This document shows positions 34,477 to 44,628 of a DNA stretch of 64,000 nucleotides, piece by piece. Where the stretch lies: positions 558,001 through 622,000 of the forward strand of contig NZ_JAYGJQ010000002.1 of the NCBI RefSeq assembly GCF_035013165.1. Direction: 5' to 3'. This stretch comes from Bacteriovorax sp. PP10 (GTDB lineage: Bacteria; Bdellovibrionota; Bacteriovoracia; Bacteriovoracales; Bacteriovoracaceae). The notes under the pieces are model-generated. The model saw nothing but the letters and a program-made list of their open reading frames with translations, did no database searches and was not told where the DNA came from. Position 1 is the first letter of the stretch. Every line of letters starts with the position of its first letter. The position numbers were made by a program, and so were the translations under genes.

Positions 34477-35457
34477 ATGTCATTTCGCTCTATCAAATCA
34501 ACATTTCTAATTGCAGTTTTAATGCTGTCGTTTTCTTGTGGGAAAAGTAAAGAGCAAGAAGTTAAAGATGCTATTTTAAGTGCGAATATTTATCTAAGTA
34601 CAAGACAGTGTCAGCCAGCGATTGATTTACTTGAATCAATGGGAAGACAAAATACTAATGCTCTTTATTTAAAAACTCTATCGACAGGTTATGCATGTAG
34701 AGCAGGCTATTCGACAACTTCTTTTTTCGCTGATGATATTTCAAAGACTGCAACTCCATCACCACTTGGTGGAATGACGACTTATAAAACATCACTTGTG
34801 ACAACGACATCTCCTTTAACCGATGATTCAAGCTTTAGAGATTTACAGACTGCTATTGATATCTTGCTTTATGCTGGAGGAATTGCGGAAACCACAGATC
34901 CAAGCGCCTCTGAACGAGCGAAGCATTTTTCTTTTAATCAGGCCGGTGATATTAACTCACAACTTGCTTTTATGATGTTAGTGCAAACTGGAAAATTAAT
35001 GAAAGTTTATGCTGATACAAATGCTGCTGGCGTGAAAGGTGGTGGAAGTGGATCTAATACGTGTTTTACAGATTACACAACGACAGATCCTTTAGTAAAG
35101 GCCTATCTCTTAACAGGTAACACTGGTGTATGCGTAACAGACAATTCTTCTAATACTCAGCTAGCTTTAGGTGTATCAGACCGTCGCAAAAGATTATGTG
35201 AAGGGACCGTTTTACTTAATAATATTCTAGATATTCTTCCAAGCGTAATTGCAACAGCGGGTGGGGGAAAGTTGGATGACATCACAACAATCACAACTCA
35301 AATTAATGCCAAGAAAGCGGCCCTTGAAGGAATTGATCCAGACTTTACTCCCACAGCAACAGTTTTAAGCCAGACTAATTGTGAAAATGATTCAGATATA
35401 GATGAAATAACACTCTCTTCTTATTATGCAGTTTTCTTCGAGAGTTTAGTCAAATAA
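34477..35457 (+). CDS. Lipoprotein with TPR-like N-terminus, unknown function
   Basis: 326 residues from ATG 34477 (GAGGGG at 34464-34469). Lipobox SFSC (Cys21). Residues about 25-70 look like one helical hairpin repeat (AILSANIYLSTRQCQPAIDLLES). The rest is Thr/Ser/Asp-rich with several Cys. No family recognised. The following gene starts on its stop codon (TAATG), so the pair is likely a lipoprotein/outer-membrane complex. Confidence 0.7.
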   Translation: MSFRSIKSTFLIAVLMLSFSCGKSKEQEVKDAILSANIYLSTRQCQPAIDLLESMGRQNTNALYLKTLSTGYACRAGYSTTSFFADDISKTATPSPLGGMTTYKTSLVTTTSPLTDDSSFRDLQTAIDILLYAGGIAETTDPSASERAKHFSFNQAGDINSQLAFMMLVQTGKLMKVYADTNAAGVKGGGSGSNTCFTDYTTTDPLVKAYLLTGNTGVCVTDNSSNTQLALGVSDRRKRLCEGTVLLNNILDILPSVIATAGGGKLDDITTITTQINAKKAALEGIDPDFTPTATVLSQTNCENDSDIDEITLSSYYAVFFESLVK

Positions 35458-36602
35458 TGAAAAAAACCTTCTTAATTCTATTCATCTTACTGAGTAACAC
35501 TGAAGTTTTTTCTCAAGAGATTGGTTACATCGGAAGAAGCCCTCGCGCCCAATTAATGGGAGATGCTTACACCGCAATTGCTGATGACGAATACACTTTA
35601 TTTTATAACCCAGCTTCATTGGGAAGAAATAAAGGCGTATCTCTTACACCGATTAATCCAAGTCTCGGTGGAACTAATGCTATAAAAGATACAGATAGAT
35701 TCAAAGATTTTCCCAAGAGTGATCCTTCGGCGATTGCCGATAGAATTTTAAATTATCCGGTTTCTCTTCAGGCATCAGTTTTTCCAGGTTTAAAAATGGC
35801 AGGATTTGGAATGAGTCTCTTTGCCAGTTCAAAAACGAACATGGTTTTAAGAAATGCCATTCATCCAATCTTAGATGTTGATTACCGTTATGACCGTGGT
35901 TTTATCGCTGGATATGCTCATAATATTGGAAGTGGAGCTTTTGCTTCAAGAATCAAAAAATCAGCTAAGCAAAAAATTGTAACCGGGCAGAGAGTTTCAT
36001 TTGGGATCGCCGTTAAGCATATCAACCGTGAAGGGATGAGTGATCAATACGATCTTTTTGGAACGACACTACTTAATAAGATCAACTCTGGATCAACTAG
36101 CATGAGCGATCTTAAAGAGGCCTTAGGTTACTCAAAAGGAAAAGCTTGGGGAGTAGACCTTGGAACAGAGTACGCTTACGCTCGCGGACGCGGCCTTTTC
36201 ACAGCTGGTTTCTCAATATTAGATATCGGTGACACTCGTTTCAAAAAGACTGAAGGGATTGGAGAAGTTCCCAATCAAGCAATGTCGATCAATACAGGTA
36301 TCGCTTATAAAGAAGACTTCGGATTATTCGACTACACATTATCCGCAGATCTTCGCCCGTTAAATAGCACCGAAGCCTTCGCACGCAAGTTTCACTTTGG
36401 TTCTGAATTCTCTTTTCCTCTCATTACATTGAACGCCGGATGGAGTGAAGGTTATGTTTCTTACGGTGGATCAGTTAAGTTATGGCCAGTAAAACTCACT
36501 GCCGGATTCTACGGTATCGAAGTGGGTTCAAAATTCCGTGAACAGGAAGCCAAAAGATTCATTGTTTATATTAGTCTTTTTGACTTTTCTTTCGACATCT
36601 AA
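35457..36602 (+). CDS. Outer-membrane beta-barrel protein, FadL/PorV/UPF0164-like
   Basis: 381 residues with signal peptide (to about residue 19, FSQ). The mature N-terminus, RSPRAQLMGDAYTAIADDEYTLFYNPASLG, is the hallmark of the FadL/PorV/UPF0164 group, where the 'A..D....YNPA.L' hatch segment plugs a 14-strand barrel. It ends in aromatic/hydrophobic residues (FDFSFDI). Such proteins carry hydrophobic solutes or help secretion. It is coupled to the lipoprotein gene by a 1-base overlap. Confidence 0.78.
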   Translation: MKKTFLILFILLSNTEVFSQEIGYIGRSPRAQLMGDAYTAIADDEYTLFYNPASLGRNKGVSLTPINPSLGGTNAIKDTDRFKDFPKSDPSAIADRILNYPVSLQASVFPGLKMAGFGMSLFASSKTNMVLRNAIHPILDVDYRYDRGFIAGYAHNIGSGAFASRIKKSAKQKIVTGQRVSFGIAVKHINREGMSDQYDLFGTTLLNKINSGSTSMSDLKEALGYSKGKAWGVDLGTEYAYARGRGLFTAGFSILDIGDTRFKKTEGIGEVPNQAMSINTGIAYKEDFGLFDYTLSADLRPLNSTEAFARKFHFGSEFSFPLITLNAGWSEGYVSYGGSVKLWPVKLTAGFYGIEVGSKFREQEAKRFIVYISLFDFSFDI

Positions 36603-36686
36603 TTCTCTACAATTTTTATCAAGAGACATCGAAATCAAGTAAATTAACTGACTGTTTCGCTCTGTCTTTAATACACGGAGGTATTG

Positions 36687-37997
36687 TTGAAAAAGACTTA
36701 TGTACTGGACACTAACGTCCTTCTTTTTGACCCTGCTGCATTTAGAAAATTTGGCAAAAATACAGTCTTTATCCCTCTTATCGTTATCGAAGAAATTGAT
36801 CGTTTCAAAAAAGATCAAAATGAGAACGGAAGAAATGCGAGAAACTTTTCACGCTTCATTGATGATTTAAGATCTCAAGGTGCACTATCTAATGGTGTAA
36901 CTCTAGAGAGCGGTGGAACACTTATTGTGTCTGTCGATCTTTACGTAAATGATAAATCACTTCCAATTGATGTAACTTTAAATGACAACTTGATTCTGTC
37001 GAGTGCCCTTGCTCTAAAGCTTAAAGGTGAAGACGTTCTTCTTGTTACTAAAGATATCAACCTTCGTTTAAAAGCAGATATCTTAGGTGTTCCGGCAGAT
37101 GACTACGGTCAGATGGATGTAACGTTTGAAGAGCTTTACTCTGGGCAAAGAACTTTTGAAATCTCTGGTGAGAGATTAAAAGAATATGAAGCCAATCGTT
37201 TTCTTGCACTAGATGAAGATGAATCTTTAGGTGTTTTTCCTAACGAATATTTTGTTCTTCAAGAATTTCACAATCCAAGAAGAAGACTTCTGGGAAGATT
37301 CCACGCTGGGAAAAAAGGAATTGTTCCTCTAATTTCTCTTCGTGAAGGTATTTGGGGAATTTACCCAAAGAACGTTGAACAACAATTCGCCCTGGATTCT
37401 TTATTAAATGATGAGATCGCTCTTGTGTCTCTAGTTGGTAAAGCTGGTACTGGTAAAACATTATTAGCAATCGCAGCTGGTCTTGAAAAAGCAATCGTTC
37501 AGGGGAAATACTCTCGTTTACTAGTTTCTCGTCCAATCCAGCCGATGGGACGCGACCTTGGTTATTTACCAGGTGACGTAAATGAAAAGTTAGCTCCATG
37601 GATGCAGCCGATTTTTGACAACATGGACTTCCTATTCAACCAGAATAGAAAACAAGCAGGGACTTCATACGAAGAACTTATCAACCAAGGTATGTTACAC
37701 GTTGAACCTCTGACTTATATCCGTGGTCGCTCGATCCCAGGTCAGTACTTGATTGTCGATGAAGCACAGAACTTGTCTCCGCACGAAGTAAAAACAATTG
37801 TTACAAGAGCGGGAGAAGGAACAAAGATCGTATTAACAGGTGACCCTCAGCAGATCGATAGTCCATACCTGGATGAAACGAATAATGGTTTAGCTTACGT
37901 TGTTGAACGTTTAAAAACTGAAGATATTATTGCTCACACAACATTAAGAGTAGGTGAGAGATCTCCACTATCAGAAGTGGCCTCAAAACTTCTATAA
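36687..37997 (+). CDS. PIN-PhoH family nuclease/ATPase
   Basis: 436 residues, TTG start at 36687 with GGAGG at 36677-36681. N-terminal PIN ribonuclease-like domain (KTYVLDTNVLLFDP, then IEEIDRFK; about 1-150), C-terminal PhoH helicase-like ATPase with Walker A GKAGTGKT at 251-258, SRPIQPMGRDLGYLPG, IVDEAQNL and LTGDPQQID. The family is linked to RNA unwinding and decay. Here both domains look complete. PilZ follows 7 bases later. Confidence 0.92.
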   Translation: MKKTYVLDTNVLLFDPAAFRKFGKNTVFIPLIVIEEIDRFKKDQNENGRNARNFSRFIDDLRSQGALSNGVTLESGGTLIVSVDLYVNDKSLPIDVTLNDNLILSSALALKLKGEDVLLVTKDINLRLKADILGVPADDYGQMDVTFEELYSGQRTFEISGERLKEYEANRFLALDEDESLGVFPNEYFVLQEFHNPRRRLLGRFHAGKKGIVPLISLREGIWGIYPKNVEQQFALDSLLNDEIALVSLVGKAGTGKTLLAIAAGLEKAIVQGKYSRLLVSRPIQPMGRDLGYLPGDVNEKLAPWMQPIFDNMDFLFNQNRKQAGTSYEELINQGMLHVEPLTYIRGRSIPGQYLIVDEAQNLSPHEVKTIVTRAGEGTKIVLTGDPQQIDSPYLDETNNGLAYVVERLKTEDIIAHTTLRVGERSPLSEVASKLL

Positions 37998-38004
37998 GGT
38001 TTAA

Positions 38005-38574
38005 ATGTCTGATCCGCGACTGCAAAGAAAATTTTTACGTGCTCCCCTTAAATCAACTGCACTATATGTTGATGGGGAGCATGTCTTTAAAGCACGTACA
38101 CTGAATCTTTCAGAAGGTGGACTGCTGTTATCTGAACTTCCACATATTCCTGAAATCAATTCTCTTCCAATTGCTGTTAACCTGATTCAGTATCCGCGTT
38201 TTCAGGGAATGTCGCTTGATGATGTGAAACAACTTTCAACTGATGATTTCGCACGCACAATTATTAAAACGAAAGTGCGTATGGTGAGATCATTTGAAAA
38301 TCAAAGTAACGTTGATAAAGTTTTTATCAACTTTATTGGATGTGAGTTTTACAATCCTGATCCGGAGTTTAAACTTGCAGTGTTTTCTTATGTAGAAACA
38401 TTCGCTAAGAACACAGTTTATCTTTTAAGTTTATTTGAATCGCTCGGGAATCGTACTGAGCAATTAGAGCTCTTAAGAAGTGTGGCCCATCTTCTAGGTT
38501 ATGATCGTCGAATGAAGGTTCCTCTCTTACGAGCGAAGGTTTTACACGATTATCAAAGTCTCGGAAGTCTTTAA
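38005..38574 (+). CDS. PilZ domain c-di-GMP-binding protein
   Basis: 189 residues. The c-di-GMP signature is intact: R8-x3-R12 and N34-L-S-E-G-G39. The PilZ barrel covers about residues 5-125, and the remaining 65 residues are helical. It may couple c-di-GMP level to motility or surface functions. It is 7 bases downstream of the PIN-PhoH gene, an unexpected pairing of second messenger and RNA metabolism. Confidence 0.88.
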   Translation: MSDPRLQRKFLRAPLKSTALYVDGEHVFKARTLNLSEGGLLLSELPHIPEINSLPIAVNLIQYPRFQGMSLDDVKQLSTDDFARTIIKTKVRMVRSFENQSNVDKVFINFIGCEFYNPDPEFKLAVFSYVETFAKNTVYLLSLFESLGNRTEQLELLRSVAHLLGYDRRMKVPLLRAKVLHDYQSLGSL

Positions 38575-38838
38575 TAAATCATTCGGTATACAAATAAATT
38601 AGACGCAAATTAAGGACTTTGAGAAGTGATGCTCATTTGTAGGGCTATTGTCCGGATAAATTTTCCTCATTCCACTAAGCATAATTTTGCTTATCCATGA
38701 AAATACAGGAACTCTTAAGATTGTAAATAAATAATATTAAATAGATACCTACGTATAGGTTTTTCTAAGGTCATAAAATTAATTTTGTTGTTTATATTCC
38801 ATGAAAATAAACAGGATTCGACGATAATCATAATTACT

Positions 38839-41800
38839 ATGGTTAAAATAAAAACGATTTATCGACATCAGCTATTTACCTTTTTGACCCTCACGCTATC
38901 AGTCTTTATAGCAGGATGTGTTCCTAAGAGTAAGATCTCAGTCAATATCCCCAAACTAGGAATAACTGATTTAAGTATCAGTATTACAAATGTTAAAGTC
39001 GTTAATCATCAAATCATCATTACTGGACATAATCTAAATACAGTTACTAATTTCAAAATACGTGAAGGTGCAACTAATAATGTCCTTCAGATCGAATCAC
39101 AAACTAAAACTTCACTTGTGGCCAATACTATTTCGAACGTAACTTTTGCGGCCGGAAGAGTGTTTGATTTTATTTTATCGAATGCTAGTGCAGCTTCAAC
39201 TTTTACAGTTGATTTCTCTCTTTGTGATTCAACACTTGGTGGAAAGAGCATTGCTTGTAATATTGCACCAACAGACAAACAAGTTTTATCTTATGATGCT
39301 GCCACAGGAAAGTGGAGACCTCGTTCGGTAAATGGACTTGGTTATAAAGGAGTATGGGGTTCACTTCCAGCTCTACCGGCAGTCGGAGCATTAGTTCCAG
39401 GTGACTATTTTATTATTAATGTTGCTCATGGTGCATTCAACGTTGGGGACTGGATTGTTCTTAATGATGATGGTGTGACATTTGAGCAGGTTGAAAATTC
39501 AACAACAATCGTAAGTGTATTTGGTAGAAGCGGAGCTATCGTAGCTACTAAAAACGATTACCACTTAGATTTAATGGGTGATGTCGATTTAACGACGAGT
39601 CCTCCGATTGTAGGAGATGGTCTTGTCTATAATGGTGTGAAGTGGGTTGCTGGACCTGTGACTAGTGCCGGAGCAACTGGGGCCGCTGGAGGAGACTTAA
39701 GCGGAACTTATCCAAACCCAACAATCGGTAACAATAAAATTACAGATGCTCATATTGCAAACGCTGCGATCTCACAAACAAAGATCAATGGTCTTGCGAC
39801 ATCACTGTCCGGAAAAGAACCAAGCATTACAGCAGCAGCAACTACAACGTATTTTCGTGGCGATAAAACATTTGTCACTTTAAATACAACTGTAGTTGCT
39901 GAGGGGACAAATTTATATTTTACAAATGCCAGAGCACTTGGTGTTCCGCTAGCAGGATTTAATAATGCTTTAACGGGACAAGTGGCCGCAACGGATTCAG
40001 TACTGCAGGCATTCGGAAGAGTTCAAAATCAAATTAACTCTCTGACTAGTGGTGGATCAAATTATTTAATTAAAAATGCTCCGGATACTTTATCGGGTGC
40101 AATCTCTCTTACGAATGTCATCACTGCCACAGGCGCAGGTGACATTGTTGTTAACAGCGTTCCTCTAACAATGACTTCGGCAGTTAATAAAACTTATGCT
40201 GATGGAAAATTAGACAAAACTGCAGGTGGAACTGTTGCTGGTGTTGTGACTCTTGATAACGATTTAAAAGTTAAAGGTGGAACGAATTACGTGACAATTA
40301 AAGGTCATGCAACTTCTGCCAATTATAATTTAGTACTACCTTCAACAGCTGGTACAGCAGGATATGTTTTATCAACTGATGGAAGTGGAAACACTTCATG
40401 GATCACTGCCGCTGGTGGTGGAGCTCCAACTGGAGCTGCAGGTGGAGACTTAAGCGGGACTTATCCAAACCCAACAATCACAGCACTTGATGCTGCTAAA
40501 GTTGGTGGTGGAGCCGTTTCAAATACAGAGTTCAGTTATCTTGATGGAGTGACGAGTTCAATTCAAACTCAGTTAACTGCAAAAGAGCCAGCGATCACAG
40601 CTGCTGCAACGACAACTTATCTTCGTGGTGATAAAACTTTCGTTACTTTAAATTCAACAGTGGTTCCAGAAGGAACAAATTTATATTTTACAAATGCCAG
40701 AGCACTTGGACTTGTCTTAGCTGGTTTCGATAATACGTTAACAGGTCAAGTGGCCGCGACTGATACAATGTTGCAGGCATTCGGAAGAGTTCAAAATCAA
40801 ATTAATTCACTTTCAAGCGGTGGAACAAATTATTTAATTAAAAATGGCCCGGATACAATCTCTGGAGCGATCACTCTTACAAGTGTGATCTCTGCGACAA
40901 GCACAGGGGATTTACTTGTTAATAGTGTTCCTCTTACATCAACATCAGCAGTGAATAAGACTTATGCTGATGGAAAATTAGATAAGACTGCTGGTGGAAC
41001 AGTTGCTGGAGTGGTGACTCTTGATAATGATTTAAAAGTTAAGGGTGGAACGAATTACGTGACAATTAAAGGTCACGCAACTTCTGCCAATTATAATTTT
41101 GTTCTACCTTCAACAGCAGGTACGGCCGGATATGTTTTATCAACTGATGGGAGTGGAAACACTTCATGGGTAACAGTTGGTGGTGGAGGCGCTCCATCAG
41201 GAGCTGCAGGTGGAGACTTAAGTGGAACTTATCCAAACCCAACTATCACAGCACTTGATGCTGCTAAAGTTGGTGGTGGAGCCGTTTCAAATACAGAGTT
41301 TAGTTATCTTGATGGAGTAACGAGTTCAATTCAAACTCAGTTAACTGCAAAAGAGCCAGCGATCACAGCTGCTGCAACGACAACTTATCTTCGTGGTGAT
41401 AAAACTTTCGTTACTTTAAATACAACAGTGGTTCCAGAAGGAACAAATTTATATTTTACAAATGCCAGAGCACTAGGACTTGTCTTAGCTGGTTTTGATA
41501 ATACGCTAACAGGTCAAGTGGCCGCGACTGATACAATGCTGGAAGCATTCGGAAGAGTTCAAAATCAAATTAATTCACTTTCAAGTGGTGGATCAAATTA
41601 TTTAATTAAAAATGCTCCAGATACTCTTTCAGGGGCCATCTCTCTTACTAACGTGATCACGGCCACAGGCGCAGGTGATATTGTTGTTAACAGCGTTCCC
41701 CTAACAATGACTTCTGCAGTTAACAAAACTTATGCTGATGGAAAGTTAGACAAGACCGCTGGCGGGACAGTTGCTGGTGTTGTGACTCTTGATAATGATT

Positions 41801-44628
41801 TAAAAGTTAAAGGTGGAACGAATTATGTGACGATTAAAGGTCACGCAACTTCTGCCAATTATAATTTAGTCTTGCCTTCAACAGCTGGTACAGCAGGATA
41901 TGTTTTATCAACTGATGGAAGTGGAAACACTTCATGGATCACTGCCGCTGGTGGTGGAGCTCCAACTGGAGCGGCCGGTGGAGATTTAAGTGGAACTTAT
42001 CCAAACCCAACAATCACAGCACTTGATGCTGCTAAAGTTGGTGGTGGGGCCGTTTCAAATACAGAGTTTAGTTATCTTGATGGAGTAACGAGCTCAATTC
42101 AAACTCAATTAAATGCAAAACTATCTGCTGAAACTGATCCGTCGGTTACAGCTTTCGCCAAGGCCGCTCTGCCAAATTGTTCTGCTGGCCAGGTTTTAAA
42201 AGGTGATGGAACAAGTTTAACTTGTGTGACTGATAATGCCGGAGCAGGAGCGTACACAGGTGGAAATAATTTTGTTGTTGTAACAGATGGGTCAGGAGCT
42301 CTTAGTGACTCAACTATAACAACTACCAAGTTAGGTTATTTAAGTGGTGTGTCTTCTGACATCCAAACTCAATTAAATGCTAAACAAGCTACGATCAGTA
42401 AAACAACTACACAAGATGTAAGTAAGATTCGTATCTATGGCGCGAACGCTACAAATTACGTAGAGCTAACAGCTGCGACATTAACAGGAAACAGAAGTCT
42501 TATTTTTCCAGATTCAGATGGAACTAATGGACAAGTTTTATCTACAAATGGTTCAGGTACTTTAAGTTGGTCAACTGTAGGTGGCGGTCCAACTGGAGCT
42601 GCTGGTGGAGACTTAAGCGGAACTTATCCAAACCCAACGATCACAGCACTTGATGCTGCTAAAGTTGGTGGTGGTGCCGTTTCAAATACAGAGTTCAGTT
42701 ATCTTGATGGAGTAACGAGTTCAATTCAAACTCAGTTAACTGCAAAAGAGCCAGCGATCACAGCTGCTGCAACGACAACTTATCTTCGTGGTGATAAAAC
42801 TTTCGTTACTTTAAATACAACAGTAGTTCCAGAAGGAACAAATTTATATTTTACAAATGCCAGAGCACTAGGACTTGTCTTAACTGGTTTTGATAATACG
42901 TTAACAGGTCAAGTGGCCGCGACTGATACAATGTTGCAGGCATTTGGAAGAGTTCAAAATCAAATTAATTCACTTTCAAGTGGTGGATCAAATTATTTAA
43001 TTAAAAATGGCCCGGATACTTTATCTGGTGCAATCACTCTTACTAATGTTATTACAGCATCAGGTGCAGGGGATATTATTGTTAACAGTGTTCCTCTAAC
43101 AATGACTTCGGCAGTTAACAAAACTTATGCTGATGGAAAGTTAGATAAGGCCGCTGGTGGAACAGTTGCTGGAGTTGTGACTCTTGATAATGATTTAAAA
43201 ATTAAAGGTGGATCAAACTACGTGACGATTAAAGGTCATGCCACTTCTGCTGCTTATAATTTAGTATTACCATCTAGTGCTGGAACAGCAGGATATGTTT
43301 TATCAACTGATGGAAGTGGAAACACTTCATGGATCACTGCCGCTGGTGGTGGAGCTCCAACTGGAGCGGCCGGTGGAGATTTAAGTGGAACTTATCCAAA
43401 CCCAACAATCACAGCACTTGATGCTGCTAAGGTTGGTGGTGGGGCCGTTTCAAATGCAGAGTTCAGTTATTTAGACGGAGTGACAAGTTCAATTCAAACT
43501 CAGTTAGCTGCAAAACAAGCTACGATCAGTAAAACAACTACACAAGACGTAAGTAAAATTCGTATCTATGGTGCCAATGCTACAAATTACGTAGAGCTTT
43601 CAGCTGCGACATTAACTGGAAATAGAAGTCTTATTTTTCCAGACTCAGATGGAACTACCGGACAAGCTTTAACGACAAATGGTTCTGGTGTATTAAGCTG
43701 GACAACAGTAAGTGGTGGTGGTGCTCCGACTGGAGCTGCAGGTGGAGACTTAAGCGGAACTTATCCAAACCCAACAATCACAGCGCTTGATGCTGCCAAA
43801 GTTGGTGGTGGGGCCGTTTCAAATACTGAGTATAGTTATCTAGATGGAGTAACGAGCTCAATTCAAACTCAATTAACTGGAAAAGAACCTGCAATCACTG
43901 CAGGAACGACAGCACAATATCTTCGTGGTGATAAATCGCTTGCAACTTTTGCTACTGATGTAAGAGCAACAACTCTTACTGGATTATCATCGACAGCAGG
44001 AACAATTGCAGCAGGTGATACTGTTCTCGCTGCATTTGGAAAAATGCTAAACACTCAGTCTGATTATGTTTCTAAATCTGGTTCTACTACAGTTACCGGA
44101 AGTTTTAATATCGTAGGGATCACGGCCTTCTTAAATATTCCTACTCCAACTGGAGCAACGCTTAATGAAGCGGCCAACGTTGATTATGTAAAAACATATG
44201 TAGATGCTTATGGGCAGTGGACGAAGAGTGGAAGTGATGCTTATCGCTCAACTGGTAACGTCAGTATCGGTTCAACTCCAGTGACAAATACAAAACTAAA
44301 CGTTGAAGGACAGATAAGATCAAAATCTTTTTCTGGGACTACAGGGGCCATCGATTGGGCCAATGGGAACTCAGGAACAACTAGTTATAGTTGTGCTGCA
44401 AACCTAACTTTCGCCAATCTTCGTGATGGTGGTAGTTATATTCTGGCCGTCACTAGTACAGCGACGACTCAATGTAGTTTTAGTACAACAACAACAGGTG
44501 ATGATGCTGGAACCGTTTCTTATCGTTTTATTCCAGCAAATGCTGTTCGAACAGCAAGTACACATACAATTTATTCATTACAAAGAATTGGTTCAGTTGT
44601 CTATGTTTCATGGATAACAGGATTTTAA
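38839..44628 (+). CDS. Giant repeat lipoprotein with phage tail-fibre-like modules
   Basis: 1929 residues from ATG 38839, chosen because it gives a proper lipoprotein signal (lipobox IAGC, Cys near residue 28); no clear ribosome site is seen, and an earlier in-frame TTG at 38785 is possible. Residues about 40-130 look like an IPT/TIG-type beta sandwich. Then come seven copies of GGDLSGTYPNPTI, a motif typical of tail-fibre-like proteins, with linkers EPAITAAATTTYLRGDKTFVT, TNLYFTNARAL, and others forming modules of 256 residues. The C-terminal 130 residues (from YGQWTKSGSDAYRSTGNVSIG) form a different tip domain. Likely a long trimeric surface fibre anchored by lipid. Followed directly by a propeller gene. 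Confidence 0.75.
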   Translation: MVKIKTIYRHQLFTFLTLTLSVFIAGCVPKSKISVNIPKLGITDLSISITNVKVVNHQIIITGHNLNTVTNFKIREGATNNVLQIESQTKTSLVANTISNVTFAAGRVFDFILSNASAASTFTVDFSLCDSTLGGKSIACNIAPTDKQVLSYDAATGKWRPRSVNGLGYKGVWGSLPALPAVGALVPGDYFIINVAHGAFNVGDWIVLNDDGVTFEQVENSTTIVSVFGRSGAIVATKNDYHLDLMGDVDLTTSPPIVGDGLVYNGVKWVAGPVTSAGATGAAGGDLSGTYPNPTIGNNKITDAHIANAAISQTKINGLATSLSGKEPSITAAATTTYFRGDKTFVTLNTTVVAEGTNLYFTNARALGVPLAGFNNALTGQVAATDSVLQAFGRVQNQINSLTSGGSNYLIKNAPDTLSGAISLTNVITATGAGDIVVNSVPLTMTSAVNKTYADGKLDKTAGGTVAGVVTLDNDLKVKGGTNYVTIKGHATSANYNLVLPSTAGTAGYVLSTDGSGNTSWITAAGGGAPTGAAGGDLSGTYPNPTITALDAAKVGGGAVSNTEFSYLDGVTSSIQTQLTAKEPAITAAATTTYLRGDKTFVTLNSTVVPEGTNLYFTNARALGLVLAGFDNTLTGQVAATDTMLQAFGRVQNQINSLSSGGTNYLIKNGPDTISGAITLTSVISATSTGDLLVNSVPLTSTSAVNKTYADGKLDKTAGGTVAGVVTLDNDLKVKGGTNYVTIKGHATSANYNFVLPSTAGTAGYVLSTDGSGNTSWVTVGGGGAPSGAAGGDLSGTYPNPTITALDAAKVGGGAVSNTEFSYLDGVTSSIQTQLTAKEPAITAAATTTYLRGDKTFVTLNTTVVPEGTNLYFTNARALGLVLAGFDNTLTGQVAATDTMLEAFGRVQNQINSLSSGGSNYLIKNAPDTLSGAISLTNVITATGAGDIVVNSVPLTMTSAVNKTYADGKLDKTAGGTVAGVVTLDNDLKVKGGTNYVTIKGHATSANYNLVLPSTAGTAGYVLSTDGSGNTSWITAAGGGAPTGAAGGDLSGTYPNPTITALDAAKVGGGAVSNTEFSYLDGVTSSIQTQLNAKLSAETDPSVTAFAKAALPNCSAGQVLKGDGTSLTCVTDNAGAGAYTGGNNFVVVTDGSGALSDSTITTTKLGYLSGVSSDIQTQLNAKQATISKTTTQDVSKIRIYGANATNYVELTAATLTGNRSLIFPDSDGTNGQVLSTNGSGTLSWSTVGGGPTGAAGGDLSGTYPNPTITALDAAKVGGGAVSNTEFSYLDGVTSSIQTQLTAKEPAITAAATTTYLRGDKTFVTLNTTVVPEGTNLYFTNARALGLVLTGFDNTLTGQVAATDTMLQAFGRVQNQINSLSSGGSNYLIKNGPDTLSGAITLTNVITASGAGDIIVNSVPLTMTSAVNKTYADGKLDKAAGGTVAGVVTLDNDLKIKGGSNYVTIKGHATSAAYNLVLPSSAGTAGYVLSTDGSGNTSWITAAGGGAPTGAAGGDLSGTYPNPTITALDAAKVGGGAVSNAEFSYLDGVTSSIQTQLAAKQATISKTTTQDVSKIRIYGANATNYVELSAATLTGNRSLIFPDSDGTTGQALTTNGSGVLSWTTVSGGGAPTGAAGGDLSGTYPNPTITALDAAKVGGGAVSNTEYSYLDGVTSSIQTQLTGKEPAITAGTTAQYLRGDKSLATFATDVRATTLTGLSSTAGTIAAGDTVLAAFGKMLNTQSDYVSKSGSTTVTGSFNIVGITAFLNIPTPTGATLNEAANVDYVKTYVDAYGQWTKSGSDAYRSTGNVSIGSTPVTNTKLNVEGQIRSKSFSGTTGAIDWANGNSGTTSYSCAANLTFANLRDGGSYILAVTSTATTQCSFSTTTTGDDAGTVSYRFIPANAVRTASTHTIYSLQRIGSVVYVSWITGF
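39688..43779 (+). repeat. Long in-gene tandem repeat, 768-bp unit
   Basis: The codons for GGDLSGTYPNPTI begin at 39688, 40441, 41209, 41977, 42604, 43372 and 43741. Intervals are 753, 768, 768, 627, 768 and 369 bases, all multiples of three. Within 768-bp units DNA identity is very high, including at third positions. The shorter intervals hold a second module type (QATISKTTTQDVSKIRIYGAN), seen twice (about 42380 and 43518). Confidence 0.9.

Noticed and set aside
38839-44628. Tail-fibre motifs as evidence for a prophage.
   Set aside because: No capsid, terminase, integrase, lysis or attachment site nearby, and the protein has a lipoprotein signal, so it is a cellular surface protein.
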